Positions 1 to 7,000 are shown, numbered from the stretch's first letter. The stretch is DNA of 9,228 nt from Terriglobus sp. (GCA_023265355.1 JAHFTZ010000061.1:1-9228), one strand, 5' to 3'. The notes: generated from the letters alone by a model not told the origin. Numbers and translations: made by a program.

Positions 1-614
1 CCCAGCGCCAAAGCTCCGCGGCGTGAGCGCATGAACCAGGCCGTGGCGGGAACCAGAGCGAGAATGCCGACCCAGGCTACCTGCCGTGCGGTGCCTCCGA
101 CGATGTTGCTTGCGGCAGCCAGCACGAGCCAGGAGAAGGCGGCTCTGTCGCTGGTTGCATCGAGCGCGCGAAGGCAGGCGTAGAGGCAAAGGACCAGAGC
201 CAGAAGGCCGTTGATATCGGTCATGAAGCTGAAGGCCAGGGGCATGGTGATGGGTGAGATCCCCACAAGCAGAGAGGCGAAGACGGCACTGCTTCGATTG
301 AGGCCGCAGCGCCTGGCGACGGCGTGGAATACCCAGACCAGTAAGAACAGAGACACCATCGAAGACAGGCGCGGCGCTGTGAAGGAGAAGCCGAAGAGCT
401 TGATGAACAGCGCTCCCCAGAGGATCTGCCAACCCAACATGGCCGTCGCCCAACCGTTGTACACAAGGTGTCCGGTCTGTGCGTAGATCTGCGTTGTGCG
501 GATATACGAAAAGTCATCCATGAATCCGATTTCGGCGAAGGGCCATGCCACCAAGGGCAAAAGCAGTGCGGTCGCCGCGCAGAGAAGCCCATCAAAGCGT
601 TGGGATTGGCTCAC
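1..614 (-). CDS. GT-C membrane glycosyltransferase (GT39/ArnT-like), N-terminal part, runs off left edge
   Basis: Translating the minus strand from a GTG at 614 gives 204 codons open to the window edge, so the C-terminus is missing. An in-frame TGA lies just upstream of the GTG, and AGAGG sits 11 bases before it, which fixes the start. The protein is strongly hydrophobic, with a first membrane segment at about residues 10-30. This is followed by an acidic motif FMDDFSY (residues 31-37), where GT-C enzymes keep an Asp-Asp or Asp-Glu pair in the first periplasmic loop. Further membrane segments lie at about 85-100, 105-125, 134-150 and 160-195, and a second acidic motif FMTD is at 130-133. Such enzymes transfer sugars from polyprenyl-phosphate donors on the periplasmic face to lipid, glycan or protein. 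The GT2 gene lies 87 bases upstream on the same strand and could supply that donor. The acceptor cannot be read from the sequence. Confidence 0.72.
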   Translation of the reverse strand, partial: MSQSQRFDGLLCAATALLLPLVAWPFAEIGFMDDFSYIRTTQIYAQTGHLVYNGWATAMLGWQILWGALFIKLFGFSFTAPRLSSMVSLFLLVWVFHAVARRCGLNRSSAVFASLLVGISPITMPLAFSFMTDINGLLALVLCLYACLRALDATSDRAAFSWLVLAAASNIVGGTARQVAWVGILALVPATAWFMRSRRGALAL

Positions 615-701
615 GTGTAAAACTACCTCTCAGTTCATTTCGTGCGTGTATGGTTCGGAGTCGATCTGTGCGGTGTGGCCGGTGCTTACGTAGCGCTGTT
701 C

Positions 702-1703
702 TTATCCAGCGCTTTCCGCGCCAGCATATGCCGCTACGTTGCCGCAGAAGAGCTTTTGACGTGATTTCAGATAGGGCAAGTAGTCCAGACGAGGGATAAA
801 GAGCCGCTGCACGCGACTGTTGAGCAGCATCAGCAAAGAGGAGAGCGCGGTAAACAGAAGCTGCAGAATGATGATGCAGAGGCCGAAGGTCACGGTGGTC
901 GCCCAGCCTGGCGTGGCGTGGGCGGGAGCGAAGATGCGCAGCGTGAGCAGGATCGCAACGCCGAAGGCGCTCCCCAGAATCAGCATGCCGGAGAAGAGCA
1001 GCAGACGGACAAAGATTGTATCTGCGTACACCGAGATGCCGCTGAAGCCGTGCACCACAAGAGACGCGAGATTCATCTTGGATTTTCCGGCGTAGCGGCG
1101 GCCCCGATCGATGGTGATGGGCTGGATGGGGATGCGCGAGCGAAGAATCGCAGCGGGCAGGTTGTTCCATAGATCGGAGACCATGACCAGGCGCTGGAGA
1201 TGTCCGGACGAGATGATCGAGTAGTTGCCGAATTTGATGATGCGGCCCGTGAGCAACTTGAAGAACGTCTTGTAGACCAGATAGGAAGCCTTGAAGGCGA
1301 GTGTTTCGACGCGCTTGCGCCGCTCGGCTACAAAGCAGAAGTCCTGTTGATCGCGAATCAACGAGGTCAGAAGGGGGATGGTATCGGGCGGATCTTCGCC
1401 GTCGGCGTCCATGATGATCACTGCGTCCGAATCGGCGTCATCGGCGGCCACGCATAAGCCTACGGCGATCGCACGCTGATGCCCGAGGTTGAGCGCCAGA
1501 TGCAGGATCTCCACGCCCATGAGATTGGGAAAGGCAGGGATGTCGGCCAGCGCGGGAAAGGGTGATTCGCTGGAGCCGTCATTGACCCCGGTGACGTAGA
1601 GCTGAAACGGCAGTCTCTCCGCGATCTGGTTGAGATCGGCGAGGAGGTGCGAGAACGAAATCCAATCGTTGTAAATCGGTGTCACAATGCGTACACAATT
1701 CAT
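702..1703 (-). CDS. GT2 family glycosyltransferase, polyprenyl-phosphate sugar synthase type (GtrB/DPM-like)
   Basis: This 333-residue protein begins MNCVRIVTPIYND, the usual first strand of a GT2 (GT-A fold) domain. The catalytic DAD metal and nucleotide-sugar motif is at residues 99-101, inside MDADGEDPPDTIP. FGNYSIIS (158-165) and RYAGKSKMN (203-211) match positions conserved in polyprenyl-phosphate glycosyltransferases such as GtrB and dolichol-phosphate mannose synthase. Two membrane segments follow at about 231-257 and 270-294, with a basic tail, so the catalytic domain should face the cytoplasm. The likely reaction is transfer of a hexose from an NDP or GDP donor to undecaprenyl phosphate. 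The sugar is unknown. The gene precedes a GT-C transferase on the same strand, a common donor-maker and transferase pairing. It starts with ATG at 1703 and has only a weak GGGA ribosome site. Confidence 0.85.
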   Translation of the reverse strand: MNCVRIVTPIYNDWISFSHLLADLNQIAERLPFQLYVTGVNDGSSESPFPALADIPAFPNLMGVEILHLALNLGHQRAIAVGLCVAADDADSDAVIIMDADGEDPPDTIPLLTSLIRDQQDFCFVAERRKRVETLAFKASYLVYKTFFKLLTGRIIKFGNYSIISSGHLQRLVMVSDLWNNLPAAILRSRIPIQPITIDRGRRYAGKSKMNLASLVVHGFSGISVYADTIFVRLLLFSGMLILGSAFGVAILLTLRIFAPAHATPGWATTVTFGLCIIILQLLFTALSSLLMLLNSRVQRLFIPRLDYLPYLKSRQKLFCGNVAAYAGAESAG

Positions 1704-1781
1704 GAAATTGAATCCCGCGTGCCGTCATGTCAACAAGGGCAAGCTCAATCTACAACACATCTGGCCGGCCGAAACCGCAAA

Positions 1782-1811
1782 TTGACAGAAAAACCCAGGC
1801 GCGTGTTGTCT
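1782..1811 (+). promoter_or_regulatory. Weak promoter candidate for the cupin gene
   Basis: A perfect TTGACA at 1782-1787 is followed after 18 bases by TTGTCT, which matches only three of six -10 positions. It faces the cupin gene and would leave a leader of about 100 bases containing the palindrome at 1878-1892. The -35 match may be chance. Confidence 0.2.
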
Positions 1812-1877
1812 GTTGACGGCGAAAGCGAAGAGGTCGCGAACGAGCGGCTACTTACGCCTCTTCTGCAGCTTGTCTAT

Positions 1878-1892
1878 GTCCCGTTTCGGGAC
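1878..1892. promoter_or_regulatory. Perfect palindrome GTCCCG-TTT-CGGGAC upstream of cupin
   Basis: Two 6-base arms separated by TTT form a perfect inverted repeat centred about 35 bases before the cupin ATG. It could be an operator or a hairpin in the 5' leader. It shares the core ATGTCCCG...GGGAC with the larger hairpin at 7240-7265, so it may instead be a degenerate copy of the same intergenic element. Confidence 0.4.
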
Positions 1893-1919
1893 TCTCTGCT
1901 GATCCGCATATCATTTGCT

Positions 1920-2462
1920 ATGAGCGATTTCGATACGCAGTTGATTTCAGCAGAAGTTCTTCCGATCCCCGCAGATGATCTTTCCCGTGATCTGGTCGTC
2001 GCCGATGCTGAGGGCGATCTGCCGCATCTTGGGTTGGTGGGCGATACCTACACGGTTCTGCTGAGTGGGAAAGACACGGCGGGAAAGTACTGCCTGATTG
2101 ATATGCATGTGCCGCCGGGTGGCGGACCGCCACCGCATCGGCACGATTTTGAAGAGACGTTCATCGTGCAGGCAGGCGAGATCGAGGCGACGTTTCGTGG
2201 AAAGACGTCGACTGTTCGCGCGGGAGAGACGCTGCACATTCCGGCGAATGCGCCGCATCAGTTTCGCAACGCGAGCAAAGAGAACGTGCGTCTGCTTTGC
2301 ATCTGCGCGCCTGCGGGGCAGGAGGAGTTCTTCGAGGAGGTGGGTGTGCGCGTGAGTGGACGCACGGTTGCTCCTCCACCGCTTAGTCCTGAGGAGCAGA
2401 AGGCCATGGGGGAAAAGGCCGCGAAGCTTGCGCCGAAGTACCGCACGGAGTTTGTGCGCTAG
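1920..2462 (+). CDS. Single-domain cupin protein (Cupin_2 type)
   Basis: This 180-residue protein carries both cupin motifs. Motif 1 is PPPHRHDFEETFIVQAG (residues 70-86), with metal ligands expected at His73, His75 and Glu79. Motif 2 is GETLHIPANAPHQFRN (102-117), with the fourth ligand at His113. The ligand set is complete, so a metal-dependent enzyme or sugar or small-molecule binding role is possible. Similar small cupins are often annotated as quercetin-dioxygenase-like, but the substrate cannot be deduced. The tail (140-180) is charged and may be helical. The start is not certain: no Shine-Dalgarno precedes the ATG at 1920, and a GTG at 1803 is in frame. The ATG is preferred because MSDFDTQLIS opens a plausible family N-terminus, and a TATCAT -10-like box 5 bases before it could give a leaderless message. 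The stop overlaps that of the convergent transporter. Confidence 0.85.
   Translation: MSDFDTQLISAEVLPIPADDLSRDLVVADAEGDLPHLGLVGDTYTVLLSGKDTAGKYCLIDMHVPPGGGPPPHRHDFEETFIVQAGEIEATFRGKTSTVRAGETLHIPANAPHQFRNASKENVRLLCICAPAGQEEFFEEVGVRVSGRTVAPPPLSPEEQKAMGEKAAKLAPKYRTEFVR
2459..2462. other. Shared CTAG: overlapping convergent stop codons
   Basis: The cupin ends in TAG at 2460-2462. The transporter ends in TAG on the other strand at 2459-2461. The palindrome CTAG therefore supplies both stops, the two genes overlap by 4 bases, and no room is left for a terminator between them. Confidence 0.9.
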
Positions 2463-3703
2463 GCGAGTGTGGCGCTCAACCGGTTGCGGACGAGCGTGGC
2501 GTAGCAGAGCGCGCCTGCGAGGGTGATGGTTGCGCAGACGGTGAGCGCGAGCGTGAAGGAGTGCGTACGGTCGAGCAGCCAGCCTGTGACGAGCGGAGCG
2601 GCGGAGGCGATCATGAAGCTGCCGAAGTTCTGCAGCGCGCTCACACCGCCGACCAGTGTGGCGGGGCTGGCTGCCTGCGCCAATCCCCAGCCTGACGTCC
2701 CGGCGAATTGCATGAAGAAGAGCGCGCTGGCGATGGCGGCGACCGCGACGGTGGTGGACGCGGCGTGGGCGACGAGCAGCGTGCTGGCTGCGGAGAGGCA
2801 AAGACCGATCACGGCGAAGGTGCGGTGGATGCGCATGAGGTCTTCTTCGTTGCGAGCGAGTCTGTCGGCGAGGAAGCCGCTGCAGAGGACTCCGCCAGAG
2901 GCCATGAGAAAGGGCACGGCTGCGGCCCAACCGCTGCGTTCGAGGGAGAGGTGGCGTGCGGTCTGGAGGTATCCGGGAAGCCACGCGATGTAGAGCCAGT
3001 TGGTGTAGTTGACGCCGCCGAAGCCGAGCATCATGCCCCACATGGAGCGCTGGCGCAGGAGCAGGCCCCAGGGAAGCGCGGTGGGCGATGGGCCTTCGTC
3101 GATGCGGTACTCGGTGGCGGAACGTTCGCGGTGGAGCATCACCCAGAGGATGGCGACGACGAGGCCCGAGGCACCGAGGAGGATGAACATGTGACGCCAG
3201 CCAACGTGCAGCATGAGGATCGTCAGCAGCGGCGGAGCGAGTGCGAGGCCTAGCGTGGAGGAGATGTTAAGCGCGGAGGTGGCGCGGCCTCGGCTGCGGT
3301 GGGTGAACCACTCGCGAATGCTGCGGATGCCTGCGGGGTAGAACGGTGCTTCGCCGATGCCGAGGAGTATGCGCAGGAGCAGAAACATCTGCAGGCTGCG
3401 CACGAAGCCGGTGAGCACCTGCGCGGCGGACCAGACGGCGAGGGCCGTTCCCATCATCCAGCGCGAACCGACGCGGTCGAGCAGGCCAACGAGCGGAAGT
3501 TGTGTGAGGCCGTAGGCGAGCGAAAAGATGGAGAGGAGCAGGCCCATCTGCGTGGCGCTGAAGTGCATCTCCGCGCGGATGGTGGTGTTGGCGACGGAGA
3601 GCGAGGAGCGGTCGAGGAAGTTGACGAGGCCTGCGGTGAAGAGGAGCGAGAGCGTGGCGGTCTGGTGGCCCAGAAGGCTGCGAGATGTTCGGCTTGGCTG
3701 CAC
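2459..3703 (-). CDS. MFS transporter, anion:cation symporter family (probable sugar-acid/proton symporter)
   Basis: This 414-residue protein has about 12 membrane segments split by a central hydrophilic loop (about 190-212), the normal size for the family. VNFLDRSSLSVANTTI (residues 28-43) is the TM1 signature of the ACS family that includes DgoT, GarP, GudP and ExuT. The family's Asp-Arg pair is at Asp31-Arg32, and the TM4 segment RILLGIGEAPFYPAGIRSI holds Arg111 and Glu118. The spacings (80 from Asp31 to Arg111, 7 from Arg111 to Glu118) match the E. coli DgoT residues D46, R126 and E133 that I recall as important for proton coupling. Likely substrates are hexonates, hexuronates or aldarates. 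The start is a GTG at 3703 with AAGG 7 bases upstream. Its neighbours are a cupin (convergent) and ruvA (divergent, 62-base gap), so there is no catabolic gene beside it to name the substrate. Confidence 0.86.
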   Translation of the reverse strand: MQPSRTSRSLLGHQTATLSLLFTAGLVNFLDRSSLSVANTTIRAEMHFSATQMGLLLSIFSLAYGLTQLPLVGLLDRVGSRWMMGTALAVWSAAQVLTGFVRSLQMFLLLRILLGIGEAPFYPAGIRSIREWFTHRSRGRATSALNISSTLGLALAPPLLTILMLHVGWRHMFILLGASGLVVAILWVMLHRERSATEYRIDEGPSPTALPWGLLLRQRSMWGMMLGFGGVNYTNWLYIAWLPGYLQTARHLSLERSGWAAAVPFLMASGGVLCSGFLADRLARNEEDLMRIHRTFAVIGLCLSAASTLLVAHAASTTVAVAAIASALFFMQFAGTSGWGLAQAASPATLVGGVSALQNFGSFMIASAAPLVTGWLLDRTHSFTLALTVCATITLAGALCYATLVRNRLSATLA

Positions 3704-3749
3704 AAAGGAACCTTATCAGCCGCGTGTGAATCAGGTCGCACAGAGAGAC

Positions 3750-3755
3750 TAGAAT
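3750..3755 (+). promoter_or_regulatory. Candidate -10 box (TAGAAT) of ruvA
   Basis: TAGAAT matches five of six consensus -10 positions and ends 10 bases before the ruvA ATG. An 18-base spacing puts GTGAAT (3726-3731, three of six matches) at -35. A start near 3762 would leave only a few leader bases, which would explain the lack of a Shine-Dalgarno. The whole divergent space to the transporter gene is 62 bases. Confidence 0.35.
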
Positions 3756-3765
3756 CGCAGACAGA

Positions 3766-4362
3766 ATGATTGCTCATCTACGTGGACGTTTGCTGGCGAA
3801 GTCGCCGAACCAGGCGATTGTGGAGTGTGGGGGTGTGGGGTACGACGTCGCGATCAGTGTGACGACGTTTTCTGCGCTGAAGAGTGAGGGCGCGGAGGTG
3901 GAGCTCTTCATCAATACGCAGGTGCGCGAGGATGCCATCGCGCTCTTTGGCTTTGCTGAGATGGAAGAGAAGCGGCTGTTCGAGAAGCTGATTACCGTCT
4001 CAGGGATCGGCCCAAAGCTGGGGATTACGGTGCTGAGCGGGATCGCGGCTCCTCTGCTGGTGGCTGCGATCAAGGGGTCCGACCATGCGACGCTACAAAA
4101 AATTCCTGGAATCGGGAAGAAAACCGCTGAACGAATTGTTGTTGAGTTGAAGGACAAGTTGGACGACATGATCAGCGCGCCGACGGCGGACCCGGGATTC
4201 CATGCGGGACCTGCGGGAGACGATGTGCTTTCGGCGTTGGTGAATCTTGGCTATCAGAAGGCTGCGGCGCAGCGGGCGATCCAGACGGCGATCGAGCAGG
4301 AGCCTGCGCTGCGGACGGAGTTTGAAAAGTTGTTTCGCGCGGCCATGGGGGCCATGCGGTAA
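3766..4362 (+). CDS. ruvA: Holliday junction branch migration protein RuvA
   Basis: This 198-residue protein is close to the usual length of about 200. Domain I is an OB fold starting MIAHLRGRL and containing VECGGVGYDV (19-28). The acidic pin Glu55-Asp56 in QVREDAIALFGF sits at the same positions as in E. coli RuvA. Domain II has two helix-hairpin-helix motifs: VSGIGPKLGI (78-87) and IPGIGKKTAERIVVELKDKL (113-132). Domain III (about 150-198) is the flexible C-terminal RuvB-binding domain with DDVLSALVNLGYQ. RuvA binds four-way junctions as a tetramer and loads the RuvB motor. Neither ruvB nor ruvC is adjacent, so the resolvasome genes are dispersed here. The start ATG has no clear Shine-Dalgarno, but the N-terminus aligns exactly with the family. 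The next gene begins 35 bases downstream and is probably co-transcribed. Confidence 0.97.
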   Translation: MIAHLRGRLLAKSPNQAIVECGGVGYDVAISVTTFSALKSEGAEVELFINTQVREDAIALFGFAEMEEKRLFEKLITVSGIGPKLGITVLSGIAAPLLVAAIKGSDHATLQKIPGIGKKTAERIVVELKDKLDDMISAPTADPGFHAGPAGDDVLSALVNLGYQKAAAQRAIQTAIEQEPALRTEFEKLFRAAMGAMR

Positions 4363-4387
4363 GCAGTTTTTGGTTTAGAGCGTTGGT

Positions 4388-4393
4388 AGGAGG
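4388..4393 (+). promoter_or_regulatory. Ribosome binding site AGGAGG of the LprI-type gene
   Basis: A perfect AGGAGG lies 4 bases before the ATG at 4398. It decides the start against the in-frame TTG at 4383, which lies upstream of this site. Confidence 0.8.
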
Positions 4394-4397
4394 TTGT

Positions 4398-5441
4398 ATG
4401 CGTTGGTTGGCGGTTGTTTTGTTGTGCGGAGTTTCTCTGGGGGCGCAGGTGACTACGCCCGATGAGAAAAACTGGGAGGCAGTGTGCAAGAAGGCGACGA
4501 GTGCGCCGCTTGCAGCTCCGGAGTTGAAGGGGCCACTCAGTGCGGCTCAGTTGCCACAGTGTGATGCGGAGGGTCTGTACTACGGCTTCAAGGGAGCCGT
4601 GGACAACGCTGCGGCGTTACAGTGTGCGTGGTGGCAGCGGGCGCATCCTCAGCCTTCGCGTGGAGACATGTTCTATGGGGCGGGTGTGTTGACGATGCTC
4701 TATGCGAATGGGCGCGGTGTGGCGAAGAGCTACGATCTGGCGCTGCGCTTTGCGTGCGAGCAGACGTCGGCTGCGCCTGCGGAGATGGAATATCGCATCG
4801 GGCATCTTGAGGCGTTGCGCGATGGAAAAATGCCTGCAACGAAGCCTTTAGACCTGTGCGACGACGGGACGAGCGGCCTGAGCATGGGCGCTTGTGAGGC
4901 AGTGACGCAGCGGCTTGCGGATAAGAAAAGGATGGGCTCGGCGGACACTACTGCGAAGCAACTGCCGGAGTCTGCGAAGCCCGCATTTGCGAAATTGCAG
5001 ACAGCAGAGACTGCCTTTGAGCATGCGCGAGCCTCGGGCGGCGGCGAGATAGACATGACCGGTACGGCGCGTGGCGCGTTCTCTCTTGAAGAAGAGGGCA
5101 GATTGAAGGATCAGTTCCAGATCAATTTGCAGCGGTTTGCGAAGGGCGATTTGCCAGCGGCCACGGCGGCGGACGTGACGAAGCTGGATGCGGAGATGAA
5201 TGATGTTTATCGCGGTCTGCAAAACTCACAAAAATATAAGAACGCGAGTGGCGGCGCGGTGACTGCGTTGGGTATTCAAAAGGCGCAGCGGGCGTGGCTG
5301 CCACTGCGGGATGCGTGGATCGCCTTTGCGGCGAAGGCATATCCGGGACTGACACGGGAGAGAGTCGAAGCGCAGCTGATACGGCTGCGTCTGCATCAAT
5401 TGCGCTCGTTGGCTGGATCTAATAATAAGGTCGAGAATTGA
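4398..5441 (+). CDS. Secreted Sel1-like/LprI-family (DUF1311) protein
   Basis: This 347-residue protein starts at the ATG behind a perfect AGGAGG. Residues 1-17 (MRWLAVVLLCGVSLGAQ) form a signal peptide with likely cleavage after GAQ, so the protein should be periplasmic. Residues 93-120 (YGAGVLTMLYANGRGVAKSY onward) resemble one Sel1/TPR-like repeat. LCDDGTSGLSMGAC (153-166) is a Cys-rich motif I associate with LprI-like proteins. Residues about 195-338 form the LprI/DUF1311 helical domain, with LDAEMNDVYRGL (263-274) and IQKAQRAWLPLRDAWIAF (293-310) as its hallmarks. The mature protein has six cysteines (30, 55, 76, 120, 154, 166), which would allow three disulfides. LprI is named from a mycobacterial lysozyme inhibitor, but most family members are uncharacterised. 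The gene is 35 bases after ruvA and overlaps the trehalase start by 4 bases, so it is probably translationally coupled to the trehalase. Confidence 0.82.
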   Translation: MRWLAVVLLCGVSLGAQVTTPDEKNWEAVCKKATSAPLAAPELKGPLSAAQLPQCDAEGLYYGFKGAVDNAAALQCAWWQRAHPQPSRGDMFYGAGVLTMLYANGRGVAKSYDLALRFACEQTSAAPAEMEYRIGHLEALRDGKMPATKPLDLCDDGTSGLSMGACEAVTQRLADKKRMGSADTTAKQLPESAKPAFAKLQTAETAFEHARASGGGEIDMTGTARGAFSLEEEGRLKDQFQINLQRFAKGDLPAATAADVTKLDAEMNDVYRGLQNSQKYKNASGGAVTALGIQKAQRAWLPLRDAWIAFAAKAYPGLTRERVEAQLIRLRLHQLRSLAGSNNKVEN

Positions 5442-7000
5442 GGCATGGCGTGCGGATTTTGGTTCTGTTGTTGTTGGCGTTGTGTGGCCGTGCGGGTGCG
5501 GAGGAGATTCGCCAGTACATCCATGCGAGTTGGGATTCGCTTTCGCGGTCTACGAATGAGTGTGCGAGTGTGCACGATGTGAAGGTGACGACTGCGCCGA
5601 TTCTTTATCTGCCGGCGGGGATGGCGGAGCCCGCGGATGTGGCGAAGATGCGCGTGGCGTGCGGTGTGGAGGTGTTGCATCTGCCGCGTGTGATGCGGAA
5701 GACCGGCGATGTAAGGCCGGAGGAGTTGAAGCGTCCGGGGCTGCTGTATCTGCCGAATCGGTACGTGGTGCCGGGTGGGCGCTTCAACGAGATGTACGGG
5801 TGGGACAGCTACTTCATCATGCTGGGGCTGGTGCAGGATGGGCGCGTTGCGCTGGCGCGCGGGATGGTGGAGAACTTCTTCTTCGAGATCGAGCACTACG
5901 GTGCGCTGCTCAACGCGAATCGTACGTACTACCTGACGCGCTCGCAGCCTCCTTTGCTGGCGGAGATGGTGGCCGAAGTCTATGAGGCTTGGGCGAAGTC
6001 GGATGCAGCGGCGGCGAAGGCATGGCTGACGAAGGCGTTGCCTGTGCTGGAACTCGACCATGCGTTGTGGATGAGTGAGGCGCATCGTGCGGGAACGACG
6101 GGGCTGGCGCGGTACTTCGATCTGGGCGAAGGTCCTGTGCTGGAGATGGCGGATGACAGCACGTACTATCCCGATGCGATCAAGTGGATGCTGGAGCACA
6201 AGGACTCGACGTATCTTGTGGATGCGAACGCGAGCGATGCGGCGAGTTGCACACGTTCGCTGACTTCGGTATGCGTGCATGCGACGTTTGGCGGCAAGCG
6301 GCTGAGCCGGGATTTCTATCGCGGCGACCGCGCGATGCGCGAGTCGGGCTTCGATACGAGTTTTCGCTTCGGCGCGTTTTCGGGATCGACGCATCACTTT
6401 GCGCCGGTTTGTTTGAACAGCCTTTTGTACAAGTACGAGATGCGGGTGGCGGAGTTTTCGGCTCTGGCGGGGGTGCCTGCGAAGAGCTGGAGTGCGCGTG
6501 CCGAAGCACGTAAGGATGCGATGAACCGGTATCTGTGGGACGCTGCCACGGGACGCTTTGCGGACTATGACTTTGTTGCGAAGAAGCGCAGCGGTTATGT
6601 GTACGCGACGGATTTCTATCCGCTGTGGGCAGGCGTGACTACGGTCGCGCAGGCTGCAAAGATCGAGCAGGAGTTGCCGAAGCTGGAGATGGAGCATGGG
6701 CTGGCGATGAGTGCGGAGAAGACGGGCATGCAGTGGGATGCGCCGTATGGATGGGCTCCTGAGCAGTGGTTTGCGGTGGAGGGGCTGGAGCGGGCCGGCT
6801 TCCATGCGGATGCTGCGCGGTTAGCCGCGAAGTTTTGCCGCACGGTGGAGGCGAACTTTACGCGCGATGGGACGATTCGCGAGAAGTTCGACGCGGTGAC
6901 GGGCACTACTGACATCCTACTGACAGCTGGGTATAAGAGTAATGCTGTGGGGTTTGGTTGGACGAATGGGGTGTATGTGCGGTTGGTGGGGTTGAAGTAA
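5438..7000 (+). CDS. treA: Secreted (periplasmic) trehalase, GH37
   Basis: This 520-residue glycosidase hydrolyses trehalose to two glucose molecules. Trehalase signature 1 is PGGRFNEMYGWDSY (112-125), and signature 2 is QWDAPYGWAP (432-441). The expected catalytic acid is Asp306 in ESGFDTSFRF, and the base is Glu482 in REKFD, by analogy with Asp312 and Glu496 of the E. coli enzyme. Substrate-binding NRTYYLTRSQPP (161-172) and the closing GFGWTNGV (505-512) are also conserved. Residues 1-21 form a signal peptide ending GRAGA. The start is ambiguous. TTG at 5438 overlaps the previous stop as TTGA and has AAGG 7 bases upstream. GTG at 5450 has GAGG 6 bases upstream and gives an equally good leader. 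Both starts leave the same mature enzyme and imply coupling to the LprI-type gene. The Phe in ESGFD, where E. coli has Trp, is a mild deviation. Confidence 0.95.
   Translation: MRHGVRILVLLLLALCGRAGAEEIRQYIHASWDSLSRSTNECASVHDVKVTTAPILYLPAGMAEPADVAKMRVACGVEVLHLPRVMRKTGDVRPEELKRPGLLYLPNRYVVPGGRFNEMYGWDSYFIMLGLVQDGRVALARGMVENFFFEIEHYGALLNANRTYYLTRSQPPLLAEMVAEVYEAWAKSDAAAAKAWLTKALPVLELDHALWMSEAHRAGTTGLARYFDLGEGPVLEMADDSTYYPDAIKWMLEHKDSTYLVDANASDAASCTRSLTSVCVHATFGGKRLSRDFYRGDRAMRESGFDTSFRFGAFSGSTHHFAPVCLNSLLYKYEMRVAEFSALAGVPAKSWSARAEARKDAMNRYLWDAATGRFADYDFVAKKRSGYVYATDFYPLWAGVTTVAQAAKIEQELPKLEMEHGLAMSAEKTGMQWDAPYGWAPEQWFAVEGLERAGFHADAARLAAKFCRTVEANFTRDGTIREKFDAVTGTTDILLTAGYKSNAVGFGWTNGVYVRLVGLK

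Larger units (their letters stand above)
1704..1919. other. Divergent intergenic region between GT2 and cupin genes
   Basis: These 216 bases separate two divergent genes and should carry both promoters. In the cupin direction a perfect -35 hexamer TTGACA lies at 1782-1787, but the best -10 at a usable spacing (TTGTCT, 1806-1811) is poor. TATCAT at 1909-1914 resembles a -10 close to the cupin ATG, without a good -35. The cupin frame stays open from upstream of the region (an in-frame GTG is at 1803). The extra residues show no recognisable domain, so I treat the region as non-coding. Confidence 0.5.

Noticed and set aside
221..595. Minus-strand open frame of 124 codons (Ser/Pro/Arg-rich) in the left end
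   Set aside because: It is a shifted frame of the GT-C gene, whose true frame from 614 reads as a coherent membrane protein with the FMDDFSY motif.
592..1170. Minus-strand open frame of 192 codons overlapping the GT2 gene in another frame
   Set aside because: Its composition is low-complexity (Arg, His, Ser) and it overlaps the confident GT2 frame. The GT-C gene downstream starts in a different frame at 614.
1763..1770. GGCCGGCC palindrome
   Set aside because: An 8-base G+C palindrome is expected by chance in DNA of this composition, and nothing around it suggests a site.
1647..1919. N-terminal extension of the cupin frame
   Set aside because: The frame is open, but the predicted extra residues show no domain and overlap the GT2 start and the promoter region. 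MSDFDTQLIS at 1920 is a more natural start.
1947..3041. Minus-strand open frame of 364 codons spanning the cupin and the transporter 3' half
   Set aside because: The product is almost entirely Arg, His and Leu and crosses two confident genes, so it is a frame shadow.
5396..6805. Long minus-strand open frame (469 codons) opposite the trehalase
   Set aside because: The product is extremely rich in Arg and His with no recognisable fold, as expected for the antisense frame of GC-rich DNA. The trehalase on the other strand has all its signatures.
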